64,000 bases of DNA from DATFNI01 sp963712305 (lineage in GTDB: Bacteria > Bacteroidota > Rhodothermia > Balneolales > DATFMH01), in the NCBI GenBank assembly GCA_963712305.1, contig CAVQHI010000002.1, positions 1,364,001 through 1,428,000 on the forward strand, read 5' to 3'. Below the pieces are notes generated by a model, which worked only from the letters and a program-made list of their open reading frames with translations, searched no databases and was not told the origin of the DNA. Made by a program: the position numbers and the translations under genes. Below are positions 26,331 through 34,485 of the stretch, in pieces. Positions within the stretch are counted from its first letter, which is position 1. Every line of letters starts with the position of its first letter.

Positions 26331-26384
26331 GGTACTTGAGATCAGCTCAGGGTTGACAGCGGCAAGTGTTGGGGATGCACCTCA

Positions 26385-28376
26385 TCAATAGTCCAGCAAC
26401 TTCCTGATCACGCCATCCAATCTGCTGGATGCCAGGTAATCATCCTCAAGGGGCTTGGCTGTGGGAACTGGTGTATCCAGCGAGGCGCAACGCATGACAG
26501 GTGCATCGAGATATTCGAAACAGTGTTCCGTGATGAGAGCGGCCAACTCGCTCATCGGCCCCATAGTCAGCGACGCTTCCTGCAATAACAAAGCGCGGTT
26601 GGTCTTATTGATAGATGTTCTTACTGTTTCAAGATCCATCGGAATGATCGTCCGAAGGTCAATGATTTCCAATTCCATTCCTTCTTTTTGCCACTTTTCC
26701 GATGCCTCCAGCGCCCATTGGATACCCATGCCGTATGTTACGATTGTGGCGTCTTTTCCTTCACGGATAACTTTGGCATGGCCCAATTTCTCTGCTTCGA
26801 TGTGTTCGGGGACATTCTTCTTAAGACTTCGATAGAGTTTCTTATGCTCGAATAGCAAGACAGGGTTGGGATCGAGCAGGGCGCTGTAGGTAAGTATTTG
26901 TGCATCTTCTACGGTACCCGGACACACAATTTTGAGTCCGGAGTGCATCATGAACCAGCTCTCTGGAGACTCCGAATGAAAAGGACCGGCACCGACACCG
27001 CCTCCATACGGACATCGAATCGTAACATTGACCGCTGGCGACCACCGATAATGTGAACGTGAAATATTATTTACGATTTGATTATATCCACAAGTAATGA
27101 AATCGGCGAACTGCATTTCTATAACCGGCTTGAATTCCTGCAACGCTAATCCATAGGCGGCACCAAGAGCAGCAGATTCTATAATCGGCGTATTGCGTAT
27201 GCGATCTTTGCCATATCGTTCTGTAAAACCCTGAGTCACCTTAAAGACCCCGCCATATTCGGCGATGTCCTGTCCCATGATGAGTATAGATTCATCTTCG
27301 TCCATAGCTTGTTTAAGGGCTGCGGTAACCCCATCGATATAGCGCCTGCTGATCTGCTTTCCGTTAGTGCCTGTTTTTTTTGATTCAAATTCAGGGACAG
27401 GTGCAAAAATCCTGCGCAGCTCCGCCTGAGGGTCTGATTCCGGGTAGGGGGCATCAAGTGCTTTTTCCAGTGCTGGCGTGAACCAGGCGTCTATTTCCTT
27501 ACTTGTACTCTCGAGCTCATCTTTTGAAACCTTATACTTATCAGAAAGCAACTGTTCGATATGCAAAATCGGATCCTTCTTACTCCATTCTTCAAACAAT
27601 TCCTCCGGTACGTAGGCCGTGCCGGAGGCTTCTTCATGTCCGCGCATCCTGAATGTCATCGCTTCGACAATCACAGGTTTGCCCGTTTTGGCGACTTTTT
27701 TTCTCAGATCCGAGATTGTTTTATACACTTCCTGGATATCGTTGCCATTAATCCGAATCCCTTCGATGCCATATCCTTTGGCCCGGTCAACCAGTTTTTC
27801 ACAGGCAAACTGGTCATTAACAGGCGTGGAGAGTCCATAGCCATTGTTTTCAACAAGAAAAATGACCGGCAGTTCCCAGACGGCCGCCAGGTTTATTGCC
27901 TCATGGAAATCGCCTTCACTTGAAGCTCCGTCACCTGTAAAGCTCAATGCTACAATGTCTTCCTTTTTTAATTTAGCAGCGAGTGCCAGGCCGTCGGCGA
28001 CCGGCATCATAGCAGCCAGGTGTGAGATCATCCCGATGATCCCGTATTCAGGGATTCCGAAGTGAAATGACCGTTCACGTCCACCCGTGAATCCATCTGC
28101 TTTGCCCATAAGCTGACAAAACAGTTTGTACAGATCGACATCGCGCGTTGTGAAAACACCCAGATTGCGATGCATAGGCAGAATATGGTCTTCTTTGTTC
28201 ATGCCCAGGGTAGCACCCACAGCAATAGCTTCCTGACCAATTCCAGAGAACCATTTACTGATTCTGTTTTGTCGCAGAAGTTTTAACATACGTTCTTCTA
28301 TACGACGTGGACGTAATAATAGACGGTAAAAATGAAAAATCTTTTCCCGCTCGGAATTTTTTGTGGACGTTGGCAT
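26385..28376 (-). CDS. Fused E1 alpha/beta subunits of a 2-oxoacid (branched-chain type) dehydrogenase
   Basis: A 663-residue protein joining both E1 subunits. Residues ~1-330 are the alpha part with the thiamine-diphosphate motif GDGASSEGDFHEA (148-159) and the partner VENNGYG. After a charged linker, residues ~345-663 are the beta part (RRYIDGVTAALKQAMDED; IMGQDIAEYGGVF; TPIIESAALGAAYGLAL; and QFADFI). Together with E2 and E3 it would decarboxylate branched-chain 2-oxoacids, or possibly pyruvate, and transfer the acyl group to lipoamide. E2 and E3 genes are not adjacent. Fused E1 genes of this kind are known in Bacteroidota. No frameshift or missing motif is seen. Confidence 0.92.
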   Translation of the reverse strand: MPTSTKNSEREKIFHFYRLLLRPRRIEERMLKLLRQNRISKWFSGIGQEAIAVGATLGMNKEDHILPMHRNLGVFTTRDVDLYKLFCQLMGKADGFTGGRERSFHFGIPEYGIIGMISHLAAMMPVADGLALAAKLKKEDIVALSFTGDGASSEGDFHEAINLAAVWELPVIFLVENNGYGLSTPVNDQFACEKLVDRAKGYGIEGIRINGNDIQEVYKTISDLRKKVAKTGKPVIVEAMTFRMRGHEEASGTAYVPEELFEEWSKKDPILHIEQLLSDKYKVSKDELESTSKEIDAWFTPALEKALDAPYPESDPQAELRRIFAPVPEFESKKTGTNGKQISRRYIDGVTAALKQAMDEDESILIMGQDIAEYGGVFKVTQGFTERYGKDRIRNTPIIESAALGAAYGLALQEFKPVIEMQFADFITCGYNQIVNNISRSHYRWSPAVNVTIRCPYGGGVGAGPFHSESPESWFMMHSGLKIVCPGTVEDAQILTYSALLDPNPVLLFEHKKLYRSLKKNVPEHIEAEKLGHAKVIREGKDATIVTYGMGIQWALEASEKWQKEGMELEIIDLRTIIPMDLETVRTSINKTNRALLLQEASLTMGPMSELAALITEHCFEYLDAPVMRCASLDTPVPTAKPLEDDYLASSRLDGVIRKLLDY

Positions 28377-28789
28377 TTATATGTTTAGGATTATGTGTAT
28401 ATTTGTAGTTGATGCTCAAAACGAGCGACTATTTCGATGATTGAAACACTGCATTAAGGGGATTTGAAATCAGAACCGGCCGTAAGTTATCTGGAGAAAG
28501 TGTTAATATCCAAATAATTTATTTCAATCCGCGTTACATGGTATCAATCTCAAAAATTGTTTTTTCTAACCATATTTAATTTATGCATCCGCACTATTGA
28601 ATGGTCTAATTCTGCTTATTGTTTGTACCGCGCTGGCGAATGCTGGTGTGGTCACCAACATGCAACGATATGTTAGCTGAATTCGTTAACTGTTTGACGA
28701 TCAGCGACATCCGTTGCATTTTTTGTATGCATAAGTTGTTTTTTATACTGTAACCAAATAACTCTTAACCGAATAGGTATGTTGTTAGA
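28377..28789. other. Divergent intergenic region upstream of the polyamine genes
   Basis: Separates the E1 gene from speD. ATGCAACG (about 28660) and CGTTGCAT before a T run (about 28711-28723) are an inverted pair with a ~45-base loop and could belong to a leader structure, but the evidence is weak. Nothing else is recognised. Confidence 0.3.
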
Positions 28790-29203
28790 ATGAAAGCTCT
28801 GGGTAGACAAATTCTTGTAGAATATTACGATTGCGACACAGACGTCATTAATGATGTTGAAGCAGTTGAAAGTATAATGCTGGCTGGGACCAAAGCTTCA
28901 CATGCCAGTATTATTTCGCATAACTTCCATAAATTCAGTCCCCATGGGGTGAGCGGAACGATAGTGATCGCTGAGAGTCACGTGGCCGTTCATACCTGGC
29001 CTGAATACGGTTATGCTGCTGTAGACATCTTCACCTGTGGTGATACTATCGATCCATGGATCATCCAGGAACATCTTAAAAAAGCTTTCCAATCGGCCAA
29101 TGTTTCAAGCATGGAATTGAAACGCGGGTTATTCCGGGTCGAAGAGGGCAAAGAGCTTTTGTTTAAACCTCAGAACGCGCAAAAAATTCAGTCAATCTAT
29201 TAA
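28790..29203 (+). CDS. speD: S-adenosylmethionine decarboxylase proenzyme (class 1b type)
   Basis: A 137-residue pyruvoyl enzyme that decarboxylates S-adenosylmethionine to provide the aminopropyl donor for spermidine. The self-cleavage site is Glu62-Ser63 in IAESHVAVHTWPE, with His68 and Cys83 (FTCG) at the positions known to act in processing and catalysis in the Thermotoga maritima enzyme. The length fits the short bacterial/archaeal form. Processing yields a ~62-residue beta chain and an alpha chain with an N-terminal pyruvoyl group. It is first in a polyamine cluster, 21 bases before pdaD. The C-terminal tail (residues ~120-137) is slightly longer than in minimal members. Confidence 0.96.
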   Translation: MKALGRQILVEYYDCDTDVINDVEAVESIMLAGTKASHASIISHNFHKFSPHGVSGTIVIAESHVAVHTWPEYGYAAVDIFTCGDTIDPWIIQEHLKKAFQSANVSSMELKRGLFRVEEGKELLFKPQNAQKIQSIY

Positions 29204-29224
29204 CATAATTAGGAGTCTTGTTGA

Positions 29225-29731
29225 ATGAATACCCTCACTGAGCGGGCCGTAACCAAATTTAGCATGGTAAAAACCCCTAATATTTTTTGTCTTGTGCAGG
29301 GAACCGGTGAAGCCAGGATGCCGCTGAACGCCTTTGATATGGCACTGCTAAATGCGGGCGTTGGCGACACAAACCTGGTCCGGATGAGCAGTATCGTCCC
29401 GCCATCATGCGAGATGGTTGACGAAGTGGCGCTGCCTCCGGGCGGACTTATTCCAATTGCTTATGCATCCTACGAATCACGTACGCCGGGAGAGACCATA
29501 TCAGCGGCAATTGCCGTCGGTATTCCGGAAGATCCTTCGCTACCGGGCGTCATTATGGAATATGAGGATGCCGAGTCGCTGGACGAGGTGGAACGTATTG
29601 TCCGCCAGATGGTGGTCGATGCCTTTGACTACCGCAACCGGATTTTGAAAGATGTTCATTCGATCGGCAGCGAACACGTCGTAGAAAACTGCGGTGCTGC
29701 CTTTGCCGGAGCCGTGCTCTGGTATAAATAA
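29225..29731 (+). CDS. pdaD: Pyruvoyl-dependent arginine decarboxylase
   Basis: A 168-residue enzyme that converts arginine to agmatine. The self-cleavage site is Ser55-Ser56 in NLVRMSSIVPPSCE, equivalent to Ser52-Ser53 of the Methanocaldococcus jannaschii enzyme. Other family landmarks are GVGDTNLVRMSS, PPGGLIPIAYA and the catalytic acidic region around GVIMEYEDAE. No pyridoxal phosphate is needed. PdaD is common in archaea and in Chlorobi/Bacteroidota relatives and replaces SpeA. Immediately downstream of speD and upstream of speE, it supplies the amine acceptor branch of the pathway; no agmatinase or agmatine deiminase gene is nearby. Confidence 0.95.
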   Translation: MNTLTERAVTKFSMVKTPNIFCLVQGTGEARMPLNAFDMALLNAGVGDTNLVRMSSIVPPSCEMVDEVALPPGGLIPIAYASYESRTPGETISAAIAVGIPEDPSLPGVIMEYEDAESLDEVERIVRQMVVDAFDYRNRILKDVHSIGSEHVVENCGAAFAGAVLWYK

Positions 29732-29758
29732 ATCTTATTTATTGAGATCTTTGGTAGT

Positions 29759-29782
29759 AGGGGCGATTCGCGAATCGCCCCT
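29759..29782. repeat. Perfect 24-bp palindrome behind pdaD
   Basis: AGGGGCGATTCG followed directly by its reverse complement CGAATCGCCCCT. GTAGGGGCGATTCGCGAATC-type sequences are a common class of dispersed bacterial palindrome. It may act as a terminator or mRNA-stabilising hairpin between pdaD and speE. Confidence 0.7.
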
Positions 29783-29830
29783 ATGTGTTTATACTAACTG
29801 CTAATTATTAATTTCTTACTAATTTTTTTG

Positions 29831-30682
29831 ATGTCTTTCCAATACAACGAATATTACAACGGCACAACCGGGCTCACAGTAGGCGTAAAACAAGTCCTGT
29901 TTTCTGAAAAAAGTCCCTATCAAATGGTCGAAGTATTCGAGACCGATACCTGGGGAAACCTGATGACGATCGACGGAATGGTCATGCTTTCCGAAAAAGA
30001 CGAATTCGTTTACCATGAGATGATGACGCATGTCGGCTTGTTTGCCCATCCCGATCCCAAACGTGTCCTGATCATCGGCGGTGGTGACGGTGGTTCCGCC
30101 CGTGAAGTGTTACGTCACCGAAGCGTAGAACACGTAGACATGGTCGAGATCGATGAAGCCGTTGTTCGTGCTTCGAAGCAATTCATGCCGGAAGTCGGAG
30201 ATTTTGATAATCCAAAGCTGACCGTGCTTTATGAGGATGGTATTGCATTTGTGAAAAATGTGAAAGAATCGTACGACGTGATTATTATTGACGGATCAGA
30301 CCCGGTGGGACCAGCTGAGGGGCTGTTCAAAAAAGATTTTTACGATGCCTGCTACGAGGCATTGACGGAAGATGGTATACTCACAGCACAGACAGAAAGT
30401 CCCTGGGTACCGTCTTACCATGATAGTATCTCCGGATTGTTCGGCATCCTCGATGAAGTTTTTACTGTGTCTAAAATGTATTTAGCCTACATACCGCTTT
30501 ATCCAACCGGGATGTGGTCTATGGCATACGCCAGCAAAGGCATCGATCCTCTGTCTGAAGAAGTGTTGAAACGCATTGAGAAAGGTCTGCCAGGTTTCAA
30601 CACAACGATGAAGTACTACAACAAAGAAGTACACCAGGGCGCGTTCGCAATACCTAATTTCGTAAAAACATTGTTGTCCTGA
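29831..30682 (+). CDS. speE: Polyamine aminopropyltransferase (spermidine synthase)
   Basis: A 283-residue enzyme from ATG 29831 (the TTG just upstream is less likely). It transfers the aminopropyl group from decarboxylated SAM to putrescine or another amine. Seen: N-terminal beta domain (QYNEYYNGTTGLTVGVKQVLF), GGGDGGSAREVLRH (cofactor loop, ~78-91), VEIDEAVV, DGIAFV, the proton-acceptor region IIDGSDPVGPAEGLF and QTESPW. The full length is present. With SpeD providing the donor and PdaD making agmatine, agmatine might be aminopropylated directly, as in Thermus, or first converted to putrescine by a distant enzyme. The amine specificity cannot be read from sequence. Confidence 0.95.
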   Translation: MSFQYNEYYNGTTGLTVGVKQVLFSEKSPYQMVEVFETDTWGNLMTIDGMVMLSEKDEFVYHEMMTHVGLFAHPDPKRVLIIGGGDGGSAREVLRHRSVEHVDMVEIDEAVVRASKQFMPEVGDFDNPKLTVLYEDGIAFVKNVKESYDVIIIDGSDPVGPAEGLFKKDFYDACYEALTEDGILTAQTESPWVPSYHDSISGLFGILDEVFTVSKMYLAYIPLYPTGMWSMAYASKGIDPLSEEVLKRIEKGLPGFNTTMKYYNKEVHQGAFAIPNFVKTLLS

Positions 30683-30702
30683 CGGTGACCGACCACCTGT
30701 AT

Positions 30703-30724
30703 GGGTAATCCCCCGTGATTACTC
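30703..30724. repeat. GGGTAATC hairpin repeat, copy 1
   Basis: GGGTAATC-CCCCGT-GATTACTC, a 7-of-8-bp stem with a six-base loop 20 bases after the speE stop. The same sequence recurs at 32583-32604 behind the next gene. Confidence 0.65.
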
Positions 30725-30755
30725 ATATTAATATCATTGAGCTTGGTCGTTATTA

Positions 30756-30786
30756 GCGATCTGACGGTATGGAACCGTCTGATCGC
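30756..30786. repeat. GTCTGACGG hairpin repeat, copy 1
   Basis: GCGATCTGACGGT and ACCGTCTGATCGC pair at 12 of 13 positions around ATGGA. A second member with the same CTGACGG core lies at 62211-62244. It sits in the leader of the Omp85-family gene. Confidence 0.65.
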
Positions 30787-30800
30787 GCCATTGATGTGAC

Positions 30801-32573
30801 ATGCAAAAACCTGCTTTATATACCGGATGTTTTTTGCTGAGCCTTTTATTGATTGAAGGTCTTTGCACGCAAAGTTATGCTCAGGTCAAACACATTGGTT
30901 ATGAAATCAACCTGCACCTGAGTTCGAATAAAGATAAAAAACTGAAACTTCGCTTGTCAGATAGACAAACGTCAGCTCGTCTAATTGCAGAAACCAAACA
31001 ACGTGTCCTGACTTATTTATATAGAAATGGACATTTTGATGCAGTAATCGACTCAACCAGTTTGCTTGCTGGTAAGAAGAGACCCGGATTGATACAGGTG
31101 TATGTTCATGAAGGCAAACAATATCAATGGGGACTGATCAATGTATCCATTGATAATGATTCTTTGATCTCTGGTTATGAGATGGATCAACTTAAGAAAA
31201 ATTTTCAGCTTTACCAGGGAGATGATTACGCTGCGGATCACGTGAATTCGTTTATAGAAGCAGTCATCCGGGATCTTTCGAACAAGGGATTTTTGTTTGC
31301 ACAGGGTGTTGTGGATACTTTAGAACCGGATTCGTCAACAAAAAGCTTACGAGCGACAATTACTATCTCAACGGGTGATCGCGTGCGTGTCAGTGGTGTC
31401 ATATTCGAAGGCAGAGAGTATAATGATGCAGACTATCTGGCTCGTATTGCAGGGATCAGGGACTCATCTGTAGTAACGGATCCAGAACTTGAACGAGCGC
31501 GTGAGAATCTCCAAAATTCTGATTTATTCACGAAAGTGGGCGAAGCGAGTATAGTTAAGAAGGGAGACCGTTACTACGTCGCCTATCCTGTTGTCGAGAG
31601 GAATACCAACGCATTCGACCTGATTCTTGGGTATGTTCCCAGAGTTGGCAAGAGCAATATCATTGTAGGAACGGGACGATTATCGTTAAAAAATGCCATT
31701 TGGAACGGATCTGCACTTAACCTTTCCTTCGAACGTCTCCAACAGTATGTCACACGTTTCCAGGGTGGGTATCACCAGGACTGGCTGTTTGGCTTGCCTC
31801 TGGGGGCCGGGTTCAGTTTCCGGTTTTATCAGCAAGACAGCAGCTACCAGCAACGCTCCATTCATTTTTCGACTGATTATCAACTGAATTCAACAACGAA
31901 ACTCCTGGTTGGTGTAAAGCGCGAAGTGACGGCCGTCAGTGGCCAGGGATCACTTATATATCCCGTTGTTGATGCCTCGCTTTCATTGCTTGATGTCGGT
32001 TTACAATATCAAAATATCGATTATCTCGATAACCCGACAAGAGGATTACAGGTTGGTTTTATGGCTGAGACCGGTTTTAAGTGGATTAGCCGGGATACAC
32101 TGGCAGGCATATCACGGCAACGCATCAAATACCAGACATTCCATATAGATATGCAGCCATACTTTCCACTGTTTCGACGGCAGGTTATCACACCATCCGT
32201 TCATGCATTTGTGCTTCAGGCCGGTCCCTATTTTGAGAGTGATTTGTACCGGTTTGGCGGCGCTGAGTCTCTGCGCGGGTATGCCGAAGAGCAGTTTTCA
32301 GCCTCACGAATGATCTGGGGAGATCTGGAATGGCGTTACTTGCTGGAGGCACGATCTTATGGATTTATCTTTGGAGCAGCAGGAACTTACTATCGTCCAT
32401 CGATGCACGCGGGTCTCATTCGTACCGGCAAACAGGTCCAGCGGCTGTATTCATTTGGACTGGGATTTTCTGTCCATACCAGTCTCGGCCAGCTCCGATT
32501 CACCTATGCAAAATCAGCCGATGATCCCATAGACAACGGAAAAGTACACATCAGCATCAGCGGGCGGTTTTAA
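30801..32573 (+). CDS. Omp85-family outer membrane protein (BamA/TamA-like)
   Basis: A 590-residue exported protein with signal peptide ending SYAQ. Residues ~40-270 contain POTRA-like segments (RVLTYLYRNGHFDAVI, IRDLSNKGFLFAQ, and VRVSGVIFEG followed later by ARENLQNSDLF). The rest is a 16-strand type beta-barrel with the D15 signature region (RFGGAESLRGYAEEQF, residues ~483-498) and a C-terminal strand ending in Phe (VHISISGRF). It is shorter than BamA (about 800) and nearer in size to TamA or two-partner translocators. Its likely task is insertion or export of outer-membrane or surface proteins; no partner gene such as TamB is adjacent, so it may be an accessory Omp85 protein. Confidence 0.85.
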   Translation: MQKPALYTGCFLLSLLLIEGLCTQSYAQVKHIGYEINLHLSSNKDKKLKLRLSDRQTSARLIAETKQRVLTYLYRNGHFDAVIDSTSLLAGKKRPGLIQVYVHEGKQYQWGLINVSIDNDSLISGYEMDQLKKNFQLYQGDDYAADHVNSFIEAVIRDLSNKGFLFAQGVVDTLEPDSSTKSLRATITISTGDRVRVSGVIFEGREYNDADYLARIAGIRDSSVVTDPELERARENLQNSDLFTKVGEASIVKKGDRYYVAYPVVERNTNAFDLILGYVPRVGKSNIIVGTGRLSLKNAIWNGSALNLSFERLQQYVTRFQGGYHQDWLFGLPLGAGFSFRFYQQDSSYQQRSIHFSTDYQLNSTTKLLVGVKREVTAVSGQGSLIYPVVDASLSLLDVGLQYQNIDYLDNPTRGLQVGFMAETGFKWISRDTLAGISRQRIKYQTFHIDMQPYFPLFRRQVITPSVHAFVLQAGPYFESDLYRFGGAESLRGYAEEQFSASRMIWGDLEWRYLLEARSYGFIFGAAGTYYRPSMHAGLIRTGKQVQRLYSFGLGFSVHTSLGQLRFTYAKSADDPIDNGKVHISISGRF

Positions 32574-32582
32574 AAAAAGTAG

Positions 32583-32604
32583 GGGTAATCCCCCGTGATT
32601 ACCC
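32583..32604. repeat. GGGTAATC hairpin repeat, copy 2
   Basis: GGGTAATC-CCCCGT-GATTACCC: a perfect 8-bp stem with a six-base loop. It begins 9 bases after the Omp85 stop codon and is identical to the copy behind speE except for one base. Confidence 0.7.
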
Positions 32605-32685
32605 TGCAATCTCCATAATTACACCTATTACCTCCGTGATTACACCTATCATCTCGCATCGCATAAATCGGTAGGTAAGATTTAC

Positions 32686-32944
32686 GAACAAGGATCAATG
32701 ATTTTAAATTTAGGACGAAAGAAAGATCGAAAATTATAAATCTAACGTGAGTTCGATATAATAAAATCCCACAAATTATCAGTTCGTGAAGGCACCAGAT
32801 CGTTACCCCCTAACCCCCTAAAGGGGGAAAAGAAAGTCCCCTTTAGGGGATTGAGGGGTCAAAAAGACTAAAAATACCATAAAATAATTTGTTCCTAACA
32901 TTATCAACTTATCTCGAACTCACGTTAAATCTATGATCCTTGTT
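32686..32944. repeat. MITE-like element, copy 3, nested inside a second inverted repeat
   Basis: Outer arms GAACAAGGATCAATGATTT (32686-32704) and the reverse complement of 32926-32944, GAACAAGGATCATAGATTT, match at 17 of 19 positions. Inside lie the MITE-type ends TAACGTGAGTTCGATATAA (from 32743) and the reverse complement of CTTATCTCGAACTCACGTTA (to about 32926). The interior is unlike copies 1 and 2: it carries CCCCCTAAAGGGGGAAA and CCCCTTTAGGGGATTGAGGG, another dispersed repeat type. So different contents share the same termini. Confidence 0.65.
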
Positions 32945-33001
32945 CTGTGATAAAATAGGTGATTACAAAAACTGTGGATAACAGTTCCCCGTTGCAGTTT
33001 A

Positions 33002-34378
33002 TTACTTTACATCACGTCGATACGGATGAGCCTCCGTATTAAATATGATCTTGTTGAAATCGAGTGTCGATGGCGGTGCAAACAGCAGATAGGCATATTT
33101 AAACGTTTCGGCAAAAAGGAAGCTTTCCATGTAATCCTGTTGATCTTTAGTCCGGACATCTTTGAGTGCTGTAAAACCGTCATCTGTGCGGCAGTATTTC
33201 AGGATACTTGCAAACATATCACGGCCGCGTTTCAGATATACCGGGTCCTTTGTGTAGTGATACATGTAATATGCCGATTCAAGATTCTCAGGTCTGAGAG
33301 CATAACTGGGATTAATGATCTTCATATCGGAATAATCAAGTTGTTCCGGTTCCACACCAGCAACCATCCACATTTTGTAGCATGAGGCTTCAAGCAATTT
33401 GGCATCGTGCATATCCCCACCAAGAGCCAGAACAGCAGGGAAGAATGCATCTAGCGCTCCAAAGTGCGTGGCCGTTCGTTTGCCGGTGTTCATATCCACA
33501 TGCCCGTACCATACGCCGGTTGATACCGAATCACGGACGTACTTGTTAACCGATTTCAATGTATTGTCGTACATCGTCTTGAAGTCCTTGTCACCAAAAA
33601 GCTTCCAGGCCTTGATCAGGTATTCGTAGTAAGAGTCAATGCCACCGCTAACGTGACTATCCGTATTGACCCACTTGCCCGTTTTAACATTGATAGTAGT
33701 ACCAACCAAACCGATAGATGAACGATGGTTGTAGAGCGCGACCATGGCTTTTTTTGCTTTGTTATAATAGACCGGATCGTGCGTGAGTTTACTCAAAGTC
33801 CCAAACTCAAGGATAAGTGTACCGATCTCGGCACTGCTGTTTACATCGCCTTTTGTTTTTCCCGTTTTCAGGTTGATGTATTCATAGGGCATGCCGGTAG
33901 GCGTATCGAAAGCCGGAAGCAGACGGTTGCCAAGGTCATGCGCAAGGTCCAGGAACCGCTGATCATGATCTATTTCGTACGAGGATAGCAATCCACCGAG
34001 CATACGAATGGTGATTTCAAAGTTGGATACGTATGAATCGACATTAAAAGAAAGGCTGTCGACAATCAGTTTTTTTGCCTCGGCTGCTTCCTTGTCGAGA
34101 TGCATCAGTTTCATGGTATCATAGGCATCAACAGGAGTCATAAGCAAAGAACGTGAGTACCAATCGTAATAACCGTGTGAGAGAGGTTTCAACTGATCAT
34201 GTCCCCACGCATATTTCTTATATCCATTCCAGGCATGCAAGAAAGCTTCTTTAGCTTTATTGGCCCATTCCTGTTTATTGACGGTCTCACTTTTTTGAGC
34301 AACACAGGCATGTGAGATGACAATTATGAAGCAGGCTGTCAGGCCAAGCGTAATTAATTTGTAGAATGTTTTTTTCAT
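33002..34378 (-). CDS. Glycoside hydrolase family 47 alpha-1,2-mannosidase, exported
   Basis: A 458-residue protein from ATG 34378 (an upstream in-frame start would place 22 residues ahead of the leader). The signal ends VISHACVAQ, either a signal peptidase I site or a weak lipobox. Family 47 landmarks are clear: AWNGYKKYAWGHDQLKP near the start; SSAEIGTLILEFGTLSKLT with conserved Glu; GGIDSYYEYLIKAW; LRPENLESAYYMY with the Arg-Pro-Glu active-site motif; ESFLFAETFKYAYLLF; and the C-terminal FNTEAHPY whose Thr binds calcium in known members. GH47 enzymes invert alpha-1,2-mannosyl bonds of high-mannose N-glycans and are chiefly eukaryotic, with few bacterial representatives. Last gene of the mannan locus, 108 bases behind GH92. 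Confidence 0.92.
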   Translation of the reverse strand: MKKTFYKLITLGLTACFIIVISHACVAQKSETVNKQEWANKAKEAFLHAWNGYKKYAWGHDQLKPLSHGYYDWYSRSLLMTPVDAYDTMKLMHLDKEAAEAKKLIVDSLSFNVDSYVSNFEITIRMLGGLLSSYEIDHDQRFLDLAHDLGNRLLPAFDTPTGMPYEYINLKTGKTKGDVNSSAEIGTLILEFGTLSKLTHDPVYYNKAKKAMVALYNHRSSIGLVGTTINVKTGKWVNTDSHVSGGIDSYYEYLIKAWKLFGDKDFKTMYDNTLKSVNKYVRDSVSTGVWYGHVDMNTGKRTATHFGALDAFFPAVLALGGDMHDAKLLEASCYKMWMVAGVEPEQLDYSDMKIINPSYALRPENLESAYYMYHYTKDPVYLKRGRDMFASILKYCRTDDGFTALKDVRTKDQQDYMESFLFAETFKYAYLLFAPPSTLDFNKIIFNTEAHPYRRDVK

Positions 34379-34406
34379 AATGAGGGTAAGTTGTTCGAGT
34401 CCCTGT

Positions 34407-34484
34407 TTCTTCTGTCTCTGTGTCCCTCCGTGCCACTGTGGCAAAACTTATAAATAGCTACAGAAGCACGGAAAAACACGGAGG
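34407..34484. repeat. CACGGAGG inverted repeat between GH92 and GH47 genes
   Basis: CCTCCGTG (34425-34432) and CACGGAGG (34477-34484) form a perfect 8-bp pair within text rich in CTCTGTG/CACGGA. This is the look of the widely dispersed CACGGAGGCACGGAGACACAGAG repeats. It fills nearly the entire gap and could form a hairpin in the transcript. Confidence 0.6.
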
Positions 34485-34485
34485 A

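Larger units (their letters stand above)
32574..33001. other. Repeat-filled intergenic region
   Basis: No gene. Contains the second GGGTAATC hairpin (32583-32604), a few related GATTACACCTAT(C/T) steps up to about 32650, and the nested inverted-repeat element at 32686-32944. Confidence 0.6.
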
